64,000 bases of DNA from Mesorhizobium jarvisii (GCF_003601985.1 NZ_QZXA01000001.1:186001-250000), one strand, 5' to 3'. Positions 8,498 to 18,345 are shown, numbered from the stretch's first letter. Numbers and translations: made by a program. Notes: generated by a model from the letters alone, not told the origin.

Positions 8498-9427
8498 TCA
8501 GCCTTTTTGACCACGCAGCAACGCTTCGAGAGCGCTGTCGCCGCCCTCCGGCAGCATGATGCGGACATGCGCGTAGAGATCGCCGTGGCCGCCGGCCTTT
8601 TCCGGCAGGCCCCTGCCCTTGAGCCGCAGGACCTTGTCCGAGCTCGACCAGGCGGGGACGTTGACCGCCAGCCTGCCGGTCGGCGTCTCGACCGGCACCT
8701 TAGCGCCGAGCACCGCATCCGCCAGCGACACCGGCAGATCGGCATGCAGGTCGCGGCCCTCGATGCGGTAGCGCGGATGCCGGCGGATATGGATCTTGAC
8801 CAGCGCGTCGCCGGGCTGGCCCGGCCCCTGCTCGCCCTGCCCCTTCAGCCGGATGGTCTGGCCATCCTCGACAAAGGCCGGCAGTTTGACCGCCACCTTG
8901 CGGCCATCCGGGAACATCGCCGTCACCTTTTCGGCGGTCGCCGCTTCCTCGATGGTGACGTCGAGCGTGACGTTCAGATCAGCCGCCGTCGCCGGCTGGC
9001 GGCGGTCGCCCATGCCGGCACCGCGCGCGCCGGAAAAGGCGTCGCCGAAGATCTGGCTGAAAATATCGCTGTTGCCGTCGAACGGATCACCGCCCGGGCG
9101 CCCCGAACGGAATTCGAATCGCGAACCGCCGGCGCCTTGCTGGCGGCGAAACCCGGCAAAGGGGTCGCCGCCACCGGCGGCGCCCTCAAAACCCTGGAAG
9201 CGCGGCTTGCCGTCGGCGTCGATCTCGCCACGATCGAAAGCGGCACGGTTCTTCTCGTCGCCGACGATCTCATAGGCCTGATTGGCCGCGGCAAAACGGT
9301 CCTTCGCCTTGGGATCATTCGGATTCTGGTCCGGATGATGTTTCTTGGCGAGTTTCCGGTACGCCGATTTTATGTCCTTGGCCGATGCGTTCTTTGCAAC
9401 GCCCAGGACCTCATACGGGTCGCGCAT
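8498..9427 (-). CDS. DnaJ C-terminal domain protein, CbpA-like J-domain co-chaperone
   Basis: Residues 1-65 are a J domain with the HPD tripeptide ([18 protein letters not shown]), which stimulates Hsp70 (DnaK) ATPase. A Gly/Phe-rich linker follows (about 75-130), then the two beta-barrel substrate-binding domains. The cysteine-rich zinc finger of true DnaJ is missing, which places it with CbpA-type co-chaperones. It lies 105 bases upstream of fabI on the same strand. Confidence 0.88.
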   Translation of the reverse strand: MRDPYEVLGVAKNASAKDIKSAYRKLAKKHHPDQNPNDPKAKDRFAAANQAYEIVGDEKNRAAFDRGEIDADGKPRFQGFEGAAGGGDPFAGFRRQQGAGGSRFEFRSGRPGGDPFDGNSDIFSQIFGDAFSGARGAGMGDRRQPATAADLNVTLDVTIEEAATAEKVTAMFPDGRKVAVKLPAFVEDGQTIRLKGQGEQGPGQPGDALVKIHIRRHPRYRIEGRDLHADLPVSLADAVLGAKVPVETPTGRLAVNVPAWSSSDKVLRLKGRGLPEKAGGHGDLYAHVRIMLPEGGDSALEALLRGQKG

Positions 9428-9530
9428 GCTTCCTGCCCTGGAAATGAGTTGAGTCCATACTTGCCCCCTATATGCGCTCGGATAGGAAGAAATTCCAGTA
9501 GCGGGTGGCCATATTGAAGGCGGAAAATCA

Positions 9531-9690
9531 GAGCCTGATCCGAAAGTCGGCGGCTGAGGCTTGGCGAGGGATTTTTGCCGATCCGGAAGGAGCCGATCGC
9601 AGCCGATATCGGGATATCGGCAAGATTGGCGACGCGCTGGGCGGCGAAAAGACCCGCCAAGCCGACCCGATCGACTTTCGGATCAGGCTC
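9531..9690. repeat. 160-base nested inverted-repeat element
   Basis: Perfect 19-base arms sit at 9531-9549 (GAGCCTGATCCGAAAGTCG) and 9672-9690. Pairing continues imperfectly inward, and the centre holds a second perfect hairpin at 9602-9621 (GCCGATATC-GG-GATATCGGC). The right arm ends on the first base pair of the lipoprotein gene's stop codon. The element may end transcription of that gene or be a non-autonomous mobile palindrome. No gene is apparent in 9428-9688. Confidence 0.7.
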
Positions 9691-10150
9691 AGAGCGCCTT
9701 GAAGCCCTGCATGCGCCAGCCGCCGGCGCTGGCCAGGCAGAGCTCGCCCTCGAACATGGCAACGCCGTCAAAGCTTTCGCGCGAAGCCTTGAAGCGGCGG
9801 CAGGTCTGGCCCCGGTCCTTCAATTCCGCGAGTTCGGTGATGGAGCCGCGTGAACCGGTGCCGGCATTGGCCCACGGCACGGCCTGGCCGCCGAGCTGCT
9901 CGATGTCGGCGGAGGACACCGCATTGCCGATCGTCGTCTGGTCGGAGTCGCGATCCGAATCGGCAGGCGCCGATTGAGGCTGCGTGCTGCTGGTCAGGAT
10001 CGAGCGGTCGACTTCGGCTTTTTCCAGGCTGAAGCCACCCGCGCCGCAGGCGGCAAGCGGCAAGGCGGCCGCCACGATCGCCGCTTTCGCGCTGGCCGAA
10101 GCGATAACGCTCCATTGCCTGCTGTCAAAAGCTTGCGCGATACGCGACAA
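9689..10150 (-). CDS. Outer-membrane surface-antigen-like lipoprotein
   Basis: I choose a TTG start at 10150 because GGGAGG lies 7 bases upstream and because any longer frame would run into the divergent pdxH gene. The 153-residue product has a signal sequence ending in the lipobox LAAC, so it is likely lipidated. The mature part (QLGGQAVPWANAGTGSRG, then CRRFKASRE and GWRMQGFKAL at the end) resembles the short 17-kDa surface-antigen-type lipoproteins of alphaproteobacteria. The start is an inference; the family is moderately sure. Confidence 0.7.
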   Translation of the reverse strand: MSRIAQAFDSRQWSVIASASAKAAIVAAALPLAACGAGGFSLEKAEVDRSILTSSTQPQSAPADSDRDSDQTTIGNAVSSADIEQLGGQAVPWANAGTGSRGSITELAELKDRGQTCRRFKASRESFDGVAMFEGELCLASAGGWRMQGFKAL

Positions 10151-10190
10151 TCGGCAACCTCCCTGATTTCGTGACAATTTGAGAAAAACT

Positions 10191-10808
10191 ATGAGTGACA
10201 CAGAGTTAACAACCAGTGACTTTACCGAAGCGGCCGAGCCGTTTCGCCTCTTTGCCGCATGGCTTGACGACGCCACCAAGAGCGAAATCAACGATGCCAA
10301 CGGCGTGGCGCTGGCGACCGTCGACGCCGAAGGCATGCCGGATGTGCGGATGGTGCTGCTGAAGGGGTTCGATGAAGGCGGGTTTGTTTTCTACACGAAT
10401 TTCGAGAGCGCGAAGGGCCAGGAGATTCTTGGCAGCATGAAGGCGGCGATGTGTTTCCACTGGAAATCGCTGCGCCGCCAGGTGCGCATTCGCGGCCCGG
10501 TGGAGATCGTCAGCGATGCCGAGGCCGACGCCTACTACGCGACGCGCCCACGCGGCAGCCGCATCGGCGCCTGGGCGTCGAAGCAGTCACGGCCGCTGGA
10601 AAGCCGCTTCGCACTGGAGAAAGCTGTCGCCGAATACACGGCGCGCTACGCCATCGGCGAGATTCCGCGCCCGAAGCACTGGTCGGGTTTCCGCATCGTG
10701 CCGAAGACGATCGAGTTCTGGCACGACCGTCCATTCCGGCTGCATGACCGGGTGGTCTTTACCCGCAACGCCCAAGGCGATTGGGACAAGACGCGGCTCT
10801 ATCCCTGA
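10191..10808 (+). CDS. pdxH: Pyridoxamine 5'-phosphate oxidase
   Basis: PdxH makes pyridoxal 5'-phosphate, the active form of vitamin B6, using FMN and oxygen. The FMN-binding segment [18 protein letters not shown], the central [13 protein letters not shown] and the C-terminal motif [13 protein letters not shown] with terminal RLYP are all conserved. Length (205) is typical. It starts 40 bases from the divergent lipoprotein gene, so both promoters must lie in or next to that short gap. Confidence 0.97.
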   Translation: MSDTELTTSDFTEAAEPFRLFAAWLDDATKSEINDANGVALATVDAEGMPDVRMVLLKGFDEGGFVFYTNFESAKGQEILGSMKAAMCFHWKSLRRQVRIRGPVEIVSDAEADAYYATRPRGSRIGAWASKQSRPLESRFALEKAVAEYTARYAIGEIPRPKHWSGFRIVPKTIEFWHDRPFRLHDRVVFTRNAQGDWDKTRLYP

Positions 10809-10820
10809 AAGGGCAAGGCC

Positions 10821-11573
10821 TCAGCTCTTCTTCCTGGTCATGAACGCGGCGAGCGCGGCGCGCGCCTCATCCGACTTCAGCCGCTCGCGAAAATGCTGGC
10901 TTTCCTCGCCGATGCGGGCAACGAGGTCGTCGCGCGAGCCGCGCATGAGATCGCGCGCGATCTTCAGCGCCTGCGGCGGCTTAGTGGCGATCTGGCTGGC
11001 GGCCGCAAGGACCGAGGCCTCCAGCGCGGCCTCCTCGACCACATCGTAGATCAAGCCGGCGGCCTTCGCGCGCTCGGCGGAAAAACCTTCGCCTAGGCCG
11101 AGCAGCGCGAAAGCGCCTTGCTGACCAAGGATGCGTGGCGCCAGCAGACTGGAGCCAGCCTCGGGCACCAGGCCAAGATCGACGAAAGGCGTCCTGAAGA
11201 CGGTGCGCGGCGTGGCGAAGGTCAGGTCGCAATGCAGGTTGATCGTCGTGCCGATGCCGACCGCGATGCCGTCGACGCCGGAGACGATGGGTTTTTCGAC
11301 CCTGGCCAGCGCCATCAGGAAATCCCAGACTTCCGTGCCGCCGTCACCGCCGGTGGCGACAACCATGAAATCGGCAAGATCGTTGCCGGAGGAGAAGGCG
11401 CCGGGCACGCCGAGGAAGACATGGACGCGGATCGCCGGATCGGCGTCACCCTCGGCAAGCGCCGCCGACATCTTTGCGTACATGGCACGCGTCAGCGCGT
11501 TCTTCTTGTCCGGGCGGTTCATGCGGATGATCTGGATGGCGCCCTGGCGCTCGACGAGGATATGGTCTGTCAC
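10821..11573 (-). CDS. Enoyl-CoA hydratase/isomerase family protein
   Basis: This crotonase-fold enzyme (250 residues) has the oxyanion-hole segment GAFSSGNDLADF and GVDGIAVGIGTTINLHCDL, followed by LGLVPEAGSSLL with a probable catalytic glutamate. It probably hydrates or isomerises acyl-CoA double bonds in beta-oxidation. It uses a GTG start with GGGAAG upstream. It lies 31 bases downstream of an acyl-CoA dehydrogenase on the same strand, so the two likely form one operon and act one after the other. Confidence 0.88.
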   Translation of the reverse strand: MTDHILVERQGAIQIIRMNRPDKKNALTRAMYAKMSAALAEGDADPAIRVHVFLGVPGAFSSGNDLADFMVVATGGDGGTEVWDFLMALARVEKPIVSGVDGIAVGIGTTINLHCDLTFATPRTVFRTPFVDLGLVPEAGSSLLAPRILGQQGAFALLGLGEGFSAERAKAAGLIYDVVEEAALEASVLAAASQIATKPPQALKIARDLMRGSRDDLVARIGEESQHFRERLKSDEARAALAAFMTRKKS

Positions 11574-11604
11574 GGTCTTCTTCCCTGGTGAGCGCTAAGA
11601 GAAT

Positions 11605-13374
11605 TCAAGCTGATATCAGCGCCTTGCCGGCGGCAGCGAGGCTCTCCGCGCCGTCGATGACACGCTCCTTCAAGGCGCGTGCCTCGCCGAGCAGGTTTTC
11701 GGCGAAGAAGCGGCACAGGGCGATGCGATCCTGATCGGCAAGAGCGCCGCGCGCCAGATAGGCGCCGCCGGCGGCAAGCGAGATCAGCCTGAGATACGGC
11801 GTCGCTCCCGCCAGCACCTCTTCCATCCGGCCGTCGGCCGACGGTTTCTGCAGGAAGCGCGTCGCTTGCGTCAGGTCGCTAAGGGCTGCGTCGAGAGCAT
11901 CGGCGGTGCGGCCGAAACCTTGCAGGTTTGAGGTCCGCACGGCGTTGGCGACGGCGGCCAGTTCGCCGATGAAGCCATGCACATGTTCGCCGCCGCCGAG
12001 CGGCAGCTTGCGGGTGACCAGATCGATCGCCTGGATGCCGTTGGTGCCCTCGTAGATCGGTGCAATGCGCGCGTCGCGGTAGAAGGCTGCTGCACCGGTT
12101 TCCTCGATGAAGCCCATGCCGCCATGCACCTGCACGCCGAGCGAAGCCACCTCGACGCCGACATCGGTCGAAAACGCCTTGGCCAGCGGCGTGAGCAGGT
12201 TGGCGCGATCACGCCAATGCACAGCCTGATCACCATCCGAGACGCGCGCCATATCGATGGCATGGGCGCAGGAATAACTGATCGCCCGCGCCGTCTGCGT
12301 CAGCGCCTTCATGGTCAGGAGATTGCGCTGCACGTCGGGGTGATGGACGATCGGCGCCATGCCGGCGTCGGCATAATCCGCCGCCTTGCCCTGGCGGCGC
12401 TCATTGGCATAGGCAATCGCCTTCTGGGTGGCGGCTTCCGCGACCGCGACACCCTGCATGCCGACGGCCAGGCGGGCATTGTTCATCATGGTGAACATGC
12501 AGGCGAGACCCTTGTTTTCCTCGCCGATCAGCCAGCCGATGGCGCCGGGTCCGGCGCCCTGGAAACCGTCGCCATAAATCATGGTGCAGGTCGGCGAAGC
12601 ATGGATGCCGAGCTTGTGCTCGAGGCCGGAACAGAAGACGTCGTTGCGGGTGCCAAGCGAGCCATCATCGTTGACGAAAAATTTCGGCACCAGGAACAGC
12701 GAGATGCCGCGTGTGCCGGTGGGCGCATCGGGCAGCCGAGCCAGCACCAGATGGATGATGTTGTCGGTGAAATCGTGCTCGCCATAGGTGATGAAGATCT
12801 TCTGGCCGAAGATGCGGTAGGTGCCGTCGCCAGCGGGCTCGGCGCGGGCGCGCAAGGCGGCGAGATCGGAGCCCGCCTGAGGCTCGGTCAGGTTCATCGT
12901 GCCCATCCATTCGCCGGAGACGAGCCTTTCGAGATATTTCGCCTTGAGCGCTTCGGAAGCGTGCTTGTCGAGCGCTTCGACCGCGCCCATGGTCAGCGTC
13001 GGGCCGATGCCGAAGGCCATGGCGGCCGAGTTCCACATTTCGAGCGCGGCGACGCCCAGCATGGTCGGCAGCGCCTGGCCGCCATACTCTTCCGGCCCCG
13101 ACAATGCGTTCCAGCCGCCATTGATCCAGCGGCGATAAAGCTCCTTCCAGCCGCGCGGCATGGTGACGGCGGCATCCCTAAGCACCGCACCTTGCTCGTC
13201 GCCGATCTTGTAGAGCGGTGCCACCTCCTCGGTGGCGAAACGGCCGGCCTCGCCAAGGACGGCGTCGACCAGGTCCTCGCCGAGATCGCCGAACCTACCG
13301 GCATCAAGGGCGGATTTCATGCCGGCAACATGCTTCAGCGTGAACGCGATATCCTCGACCGGTGCCCGATACAT
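11605..13374 (-). CDS. Acyl-CoA dehydrogenase with C-terminal extension domain
   Basis: The 589 residues exceed the usual 380 because of an N-terminal helix and a C-terminal helical domain, as in DmdC and related long acyl-CoA dehydrogenases. The FAD site is seen in MNLTEPQAGSDL and IFGQKIFITYGEHD, and the catalytic-base region is PIYEGTNGIQAIDLVTRKL. The enzyme forms the alpha-beta double bond of an acyl-CoA and passes electrons to ETF. Whether the substrate is an ordinary fatty acyl-CoA or a sulfur compound cannot be decided. Confidence 0.9.
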   Translation of the reverse strand: MYRAPVEDIAFTLKHVAGMKSALDAGRFGDLGEDLVDAVLGEAGRFATEEVAPLYKIGDEQGAVLRDAAVTMPRGWKELYRRWINGGWNALSGPEEYGGQALPTMLGVAALEMWNSAAMAFGIGPTLTMGAVEALDKHASEALKAKYLERLVSGEWMGTMNLTEPQAGSDLAALRARAEPAGDGTYRIFGQKIFITYGEHDFTDNIIHLVLARLPDAPTGTRGISLFLVPKFFVNDDGSLGTRNDVFCSGLEHKLGIHASPTCTMIYGDGFQGAGPGAIGWLIGEENKGLACMFTMMNNARLAVGMQGVAVAEAATQKAIAYANERRQGKAADYADAGMAPIVHHPDVQRNLLTMKALTQTARAISYSCAHAIDMARVSDGDQAVHWRDRANLLTPLAKAFSTDVGVEVASLGVQVHGGMGFIEETGAAAFYRDARIAPIYEGTNGIQAIDLVTRKLPLGGGEHVHGFIGELAAVANAVRTSNLQGFGRTADALDAALSDLTQATRFLQKPSADGRMEEVLAGATPYLRLISLAAGGAYLARGALADQDRIALCRFFAENLLGEARALKERVIDGAESLAAAGKALISA

Positions 13375-13588
13375 GCCGCTCGATCCTCCTGATGCACCGG
13401 CCTCGCCAATCCTAGAGCCGGCGCGGCTGCAAAACCATCCGCCTTTGGGCGGTCTCCGCGTTTCTTTTTACGTAAACGTCAAACTTTGTCACGTGGATTT
13501 TGCAATCGCGCCGGCCTGTATTAAATTCGATAGGCGCCGCATCAAGCCGACCGGCGACAGACCAGAACCAGCCGACCGGAACAAGCCC

Positions 13589-13825
13589 ATGCTCGCCAGA
13601 CCCGACGCCTATCGCTGCATCGAATGCGGCTTGCCTTACCGCGCGACAGGGTTTTGGCATCATGGCGGCCAGTTGGAGCACGGTGCGGCCTACTGGTCGG
13701 ATCGCGGCATATTGTGCTCGCCGCAATGTTCTCTTGCCCACCACCGCAAGCGCGCCGCCGAAGGCACGCTGCAGCAGGAGCCCGCGCCCGATCCGTTTGA
13801 ATTTCAGCCCTTCAGCCGGCGCTAG
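13589..13825 (+). CDS. Small cysteine-pair protein, unknown function
   Basis: A 78-residue product starts at ATG 13589. It contains CIECG near residue 10 and CSPQC near residue 46, a spacing compatible with a zinc ribbon. No family is recognised. The frame is open further upstream to 13232 but that part overlaps the antisense acyl-CoA dehydrogenase and is unlikely to be coding. It precedes the GH25 gene by 83 bases. Confidence 0.55.
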   Translation: MLARPDAYRCIECGLPYRATGFWHHGGQLEHGAAYWSDRGILCSPQCSLAHHRKRAAEGTLQQEPAPDPFEFQPFSRR

Positions 13826-13908
13826 CTTCCCAACGGCCTCTGCATCGAGAAGCATTTCCTTAACCATAGCGGTTCACCATCGGTGTTTGATCAACGGGGA
13901 CCCCCTGT

Positions 13909-15072
13909 TTGAAAACGCCGGCGCACCTTCTTCGCCGCTCAGCGATCGCTCTTGCGGCGATGATGGCGCTGATATCGGCGTCAAAGGCTTCGGATTTCTC
14001 CGAGCCGTGGAAGAACGCCGACCGCGCGCTGGTGATCGACGCCTACGAATACAATTCCATCGATTGGGCGCAGTTGGCCACCGACAAGCGCATCGCCGCC
14101 TTCATCAACAAGGCGTCGGACGGCATGCCGCCGCCCTATTTTTGTTTCGGCAGCGACACCGACGTGAAGCTCTGCAAGGCGCTGTGGAAACGCCATGCGG
14201 TGACGCGCGAACTGTTTCAGACGCGCCGGGTCGTGGCCAAAGCGCTGGGACTGAAATGGGGCGCCTATCATCTCGCCCGCCCCGGCAATCCGGTCGAGCA
14301 GGCCAATAATTTCCTCGATTTCGCCGATCCGGCACCGGACGATCTCATGGCGCTCGACATCGAGGGCATCGATCCCTCGCAATGGATGTCGCTCGACGAT
14401 GCGGAGGAGTTCGTGCGCCAGGTGCATCGGCGCATCGGCCGCTTCCCGGTACTCTACACCAACGGCAAGACCGCGCAGTACATCGCCGACAACCGCTACA
14501 AGTACCGGCTCTTGTCGCGGCTGCCGCTTTGGTACGCACGCTACAAGCCTGATATCGACGTGCATTTTCCGATGGGCAACTGGCAGGGCTACGCGCTCTG
14601 GCAATTTTCCGCGCAAGCCAATTGCGGCCGCTTCCGCTGCCCCTACAGGGTGGCCGGCACGCCCAATGACATCGACGTCAACGTCGTGCCGGCGGATGCC
14701 GCCATGCTGCGCCAGCAATGGCCCTTTGGCGGGCTCATCGACGTGCCATCCGACTATCTTGCCAGCGTGCCGGTGCCGCTGTCGCGCGAAGCAGCGCTCG
14801 CCGGCAAGACCACCCTCATCTATGCGGATGTGGCAACGCCGCCGACCTTCGAGGAAATGGTCGCGGTCCTCGGTTCGCGCTGGTCCAAATTCCGCGACGG
14901 GTTCCGCATGCCCGTTGTGAAGACGGTGCCGCGCAGGCCGGGCTTCGGCATCGTGCAATATGTCGCCTGGAAGCGGACCGGGCAACGCTCACCCGAGCAG
15001 TTGGACGCCGCGCTTGCCGCGGCCGACCCCGTGAGCACCGGTTCGACCGAAATCGATCGCGGTCAGCCGTAG
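13909..15072 (+). CDS. GH25 family lysozyme (exported)
   Basis: A signal peptide (cleavage near ISASKA, residue 27) precedes a glycoside hydrolase 25 domain that cuts the glycan strands of peptidoglycan. Seen motifs are VIDAYEYNSIDW, KASDG, WGAYHLARPGNP and the catalytic ALDIEG; ALWQF closes the barrel. About 120 extra residues follow and do not match anything I recognise. The start is TTG at 13909, set by GGGGA at 13896-13900. It is not inside the prophage, so a host cell-wall role is likely. Confidence 0.85.
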   Translation: MKTPAHLLRRSAIALAAMMALISASKASDFSEPWKNADRALVIDAYEYNSIDWAQLATDKRIAAFINKASDGMPPPYFCFGSDTDVKLCKALWKRHAVTRELFQTRRVVAKALGLKWGAYHLARPGNPVEQANNFLDFADPAPDDLMALDIEGIDPSQWMSLDDAEEFVRQVHRRIGRFPVLYTNGKTAQYIADNRYKYRLLSRLPLWYARYKPDIDVHFPMGNWQGYALWQFSAQANCGRFRCPYRVAGTPNDIDVNVVPADAAMLRQQWPFGGLIDVPSDYLASVPVPLSREAALAGKTTLIYADVATPPTFEEMVAVLGSRWSKFRDGFRMPVVKTVPRRPGFGIVQYVAWKRTGQRSPEQLDAALAAADPVSTGSTEIDRGQP

Positions 15073-15089
15073 GCCGCCGCTCCGAAATC

Positions 15090-16367
15090 TCAGCTCGCCC
15101 GCTCGCGCGCCACGGCCTGCCAGCCGATGTCGCGGCGGCAGAATCCGTCCGGCCAATCGATCCGGTCGAGCGCGGCATAGGCCCGCTTCTGCGCCTCGCC
15201 GACCGTGGCGCCGGTGGCGGTGACATTGAGGACGCGGCCGCCATTGGCGACCAGCGCGCCGCCGTTGATGGCGGTGCCGGCATGGAAGATCTGGACGCCT
15301 TCGCCCGCCGCTTCCCCGACGCCGCGGATGACCGAGCCTTTTTCCGGCGTGCCGGGATAGCCCCGCGCCGCCATCACTACGGTGAGTGCTGCCTCATCGC
15401 GCCAGCGTATGGACGTGTGCGCCAGCTGACCGTCGACGGCGGCATTGAGCAGCACCAGCAGGTCGTCCTTGAGCCGCATCATCAGCACCTGGCATTCCGG
15501 ATCGCCGAAGCGGGTGTTGTATTCGATCAGCTTCGGCCCCTTGTCTGATATCATCAGCCCGGCAAAGAGAATGCCGGCGAAGGGCGCGCCAAGCTCGGCC
15601 ATGCCGCGCATCGTCGGCTCGATGATCTCGCGCATGGTGCGCTCAATCATTTCCGGCGTCATCACCGGCGCCGGGGAATAGGCGCCCATACCGCCGGTGT
15701 TGGGGCCGACATCGCCGTCGCCGACACGCTTGTGGTCCTGTGCCGTGCCGAAAGGCAGCGCGGTCGTGCCGTCGCAGAGGCAGAAGAAGCTCGCCTCCTC
15801 GCCGGTCATGAATTCCTCGACCACCACCTCCGCACCGGCTGCGCCGAAGGAGCCCTCGAAGCAGGCATCGAGGGCCGCCCGCGCCTCGTCCAGCGTCATG
15901 GCGACCGTGACACCCTTGCCGGCGGCGAGCCCATCGGCCTTGATGACGATCGGCGCACCCGTCTTTTCGACATAGGCCTTGGCCGAGGCCAGATCGTTGA
16001 AACGGCCATAGGCGGCGGTGGGGATGTCGTATCGGGCGCAGAGGTCCTTGGTGAAACCCTTGGAGCCTTCCAGCCGCGCGGCGGCCTTCGAAGGCCCGAA
16101 GACGCGGATGTTTTCGGCGCGCAAATCGTCCGCGATACCGGCGACAAGCGGCCCTTCCGGACCGACGACGACGAGGTCGATCTTCTTCTCCCGGCAGAAG
16201 GAGGCGACAGCGGCGTGGTCGGTGATATCCATCTTAACCAGTTCGGCCTCAGCGCCGATGCCGGGATTACCGGGGGCCGCGTAAAGCTTGGTCAGCAGCG
16301 GCGAGGCGGCGATCTTCCAGGCAAGCGCATGTTCGCGGCCGCCGGAGCCCAGAAGAAGAACGTTCAT
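15090..16367 (-). CDS. purD: Phosphoribosylamine-glycine ligase
   Basis: PurD joins glycine to phosphoribosylamine with ATP in purine synthesis. It begins [18 protein letters not shown] and has the ATP-grasp segments [28 protein letters not shown], and [12 protein letters not shown]. The ATG at 16367 (425 residues) is preferred to the GTG two codons upstream because AAGAGG is then well spaced. Purine genes around it are not visible, so it is scattered from the rest of the pathway. Confidence 0.97.
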   Translation of the reverse strand: MNVLLLGSGGREHALAWKIAASPLLTKLYAAPGNPGIGAEAELVKMDITDHAAVASFCREKKIDLVVVGPEGPLVAGIADDLRAENIRVFGPSKAAARLEGSKGFTKDLCARYDIPTAAYGRFNDLASAKAYVEKTGAPIVIKADGLAAGKGVTVAMTLDEARAALDACFEGSFGAAGAEVVVEEFMTGEEASFFCLCDGTTALPFGTAQDHKRVGDGDVGPNTGGMGAYSPAPVMTPEMIERTMREIIEPTMRGMAELGAPFAGILFAGLMISDKGPKLIEYNTRFGDPECQVLMMRLKDDLLVLLNAAVDGQLAHTSIRWRDEAALTVVMAARGYPGTPEKGSVIRGVGEAAGEGVQIFHAGTAINGGALVANGGRVLNVTATGATVGEAQKRAYAALDRIDWPDGFCRRDIGWQAVARERAS

Positions 16368-16479
16368 GGCCACCTCTTGATGCTAACCCTGGAGAGCACC
16401 CGCTATTGCTCTCCGGGCGACGGGTCAAGGCATCAGGGTGTTTTGATCCGAATTGCGCACGGGAACGTTATCCCCGGCC

Positions 16480-16512
16480 GAATATGGGCGCCGAATTCCG
16501 GCGCCCATATTC
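16480..16512. terminator. Perfect 14-base-arm stem-loop after the dioxygenase gene
   Basis: GAATATGGGCGCCG (16480-16493) and its exact complement (16499-16512) flank a 5-base loop AATTC. It begins 10 bases beyond the stop of the minus-strand PhyH gene. No long T-run follows, so it may stabilise the mRNA end or be a dispersed repeat instead of an intrinsic terminator. Confidence 0.6.
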
Positions 16513-16521
16513 TGGCCCGCT

Positions 16522-17343
16522 TCAGCCGGGAAAGACCACCGGGAACCAGTCTTCGCGCAATTTCTGCCCCGGCCGCATGCCATGGCCGTGATAGGGCGGC
16601 GAGGTACGACCCGGCCGCTCGACATAGTGGGCATCGTCGCCGACCCAGCGCAGCGACAGCGCCCGGCGCCGCGCCGCGGTTAGATTGCCGCGCGCGCCAT
16701 GCGCGGTGCGGAAGTCGAACAGGATGGCGTCGCCCGGCTCCATCTCCCATTCGAGCACTTTCATCGACGGGTCGTTGTCGGGATCCGGCACCGGCAAATA
16801 GTCGCCTTCGCCGGCATAAAAATTGCTGTCGTCGAGCCAGCGCACGGGCAGGATCATCTTGTCCCATTTGTGCGAGCCGGCGATCAGGCGCAGCGTTGCC
16901 TCCTTCACCGGATCGATGGGGATCCAGAAGCTGACCGTCTGCTGGCCATCGACGAAGTAATAGGGGATATCCTGATGCCAGGGCGTCGGCTTCTGCGTGC
17001 CGGGCTCCTTGACCAGAACGTGATCGTGGAAGAACTGCGCGGTGCGCGACTGCATCACCGCCGCCGCCAGTTCGGCGGCCGGCGACTTCCGCACCAACTC
17101 GACGAATTCGGGAATGCGCTCCCAGTTGCAGTAATCGTCGAAGAAACTGCCGCGGCCATTGGCGATGTCGGACGTGGTGGCGCTGCGGTTTTGCATGTTG
17201 CGCTCGATGCCGGCGGCAATCGTGTCGACCCAGCCCTTGAACGCGCCGCGGATACAAACCGCGCCGTCACGCTGGTAGTCGGCAATCGTCTCCGCATCGA
17301 TCAGGCTGGTGTCGATGGCGCGGGCAGCAGTCTGGGGAGCCAT
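16522..17343 (-). CDS. Phytanoyl-CoA dioxygenase (PhyH) family protein
   Basis: This is an iron(II)/2-oxoglutarate-dependent oxygenase. WHQDIPYYF near residue 127 supplies the HxD metal pair, FRTAHGARGN near residue 217 supplies the distal histidine, and the arginine 6-10 residues later would bind 2-oxoglutarate. Length 273. Divergent from a LysR regulator, it is probably induced by its substrate. Related bacterial enzymes hydroxylate small amino acids, ectoine or alkyl compounds, but the substrate here is unknown. Confidence 0.85.
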   Translation of the reverse strand: MAPQTAARAIDTSLIDAETIADYQRDGAVCIRGAFKGWVDTIAAGIERNMQNRSATTSDIANGRGSFFDDYCNWERIPEFVELVRKSPAAELAAAVMQSRTAQFFHDHVLVKEPGTQKPTPWHQDIPYYFVDGQQTVSFWIPIDPVKEATLRLIAGSHKWDKMILPVRWLDDSNFYAGEGDYLPVPDPDNDPSMKVLEWEMEPGDAILFDFRTAHGARGNLTAARRRALSLRWVGDDAHYVERPGRTSPPYHGHGMRPGQKLREDWFPVVFPG

Positions 17344-17406
17344 GGTGTCCTCCTTTCAGGATCGGGACGACTATCGCAACCCGCATTCATTCAGTAAAAT
17401 AATAAC

Positions 17407-17440
17407 TTCTCATCTGATACATAGAATCAGACTATGAGAA
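17407..17440. promoter_or_regulatory. Probable LysR binding site
   Basis: The gap between the dioxygenase and the LysR gene contains ATAG-N7-CTAT at 17421-17435, the T-N11-A form favoured by LysR proteins. It sits inside a larger broken palindrome, TTCTCAT (17407-17413) facing ATGAGAA (17434-17440), with CTGAT/ATCAG inside. The right arm covers the LysR start codon, which suggests autorepression. Confidence 0.5.
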
Positions 17441-18345
17441 TCAGCCTCACCCAATTGCGTTATCTGGTCGCTGTCGCCCGCCACGGCAGCGTCACCGGCG
17501 CGGCCAGGGCGTTGAACATTTCGCAGCCCTCGATTTCGGTGGCGATCGACGCGATCGAAAAGGATTTCGGGCAAAAACTGTTCGTGCGCCAGCGCGGCAG
17601 CGGCGTCTCGCTGACCTCCTTCGGCCGCGTCGTCGTGGCCAAGGCAAAACAGGTTCTTGCCGAGACCGACGAACTGATGAGCCTGGGGGCGGGCAATTCG
17701 GCCGTCGGCGGCGAGTTGGTGCTTGGATGTTTCGAGGATCTGGCGCCCTATTTCGCGCCGGGTCTGATCCGCGCTTTTTCCGAACGCCATCCAGACGTCA
17801 CGGTGATCGTTCGCGACGAAACGTTCGAGACGCTCGGGCGGCGTCTGACGGATGCCGCCATCGATCTCGGCCTCAGCTATGATCTTGGCCTGCCCGCGCA
17901 TTTCGCCCGCATCCTGCTGCACGAGCTGCGGCCGCATGCATTGCTGCCGGCAGGTCATGCGCTGGTGGACTATCCCGAGGTCAGCCTGGCGGATCTGGCG
18001 GCCTATCCGCTGATCACGACGGACCAGCCGCACAGCTGGCAGCACATGCTCGACCTGTTCCGTGGCCGTGGCCTCTCGCCGGGGGCCGACAGGGCGACAA
18101 GCTCGTTCGAACTCCAGCGCAGCATGGTAGCGAACGGATTTGGCGTCGCCGTCAGCTACACCCGCCCGCACGGCGACCGCAGCTATGATGGACTGCCCCT
18201 GATCTGCAAGCCGCTGTCGGATCCTCTGCCGATGCAACGCATCATCCTCACCTATGACACGCATCAGCGCGTGTCGAACGCGGCACTGGCATTTGTCGAG
18301 ACGGCGAAGGCCTGGTTTTCCACGCGCGACATCTTCGCGTCGTGA
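17434..18345 (+). CDS. LysR family transcriptional regulator
   Basis: The N-terminal helix-turn-helix is complete (LRYLVAVARHGSVTGAARAL, then QPSISVAIDAIEKDFG), followed by a substrate-binding domain; 303 residues in all. It is divergent from the PhyH dioxygenase and probably activates it in response to a metabolite. The stop lies 69 bases before the ubiA start on the same strand, but a shared function with ubiA is unlikely. Confidence 0.9.
   Translation: MRISLTQLRYLVAVARHGSVTGAARALNISQPSISVAIDAIEKDFGQKLFVRQRGSGVSLTSFGRVVVAKAKQVLAETDELMSLGAGNSAVGGELVLGCFEDLAPYFAPGLIRAFSERHPDVTVIVRDETFETLGRRLTDAAIDLGLSYDLGLPAHFARILLHELRPHALLPAGHALVDYPEVSLADLAAYPLITTDQPHSWQHMLDLFRGRGLSPGADRATSSFELQRSMVANGFGVAVSYTRPHGDRSYDGLPLICKPLSDPLPMQRIILTYDTHQRVSNAALAFVETAKAWFSTRDIFAS

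Noticed and set aside
11977-13392. Plus-strand open frame of 471 codons
   Set aside because: Antisense of the acyl-CoA dehydrogenase; composition rich in His, Arg, Asp and Gly as in shadow frames.
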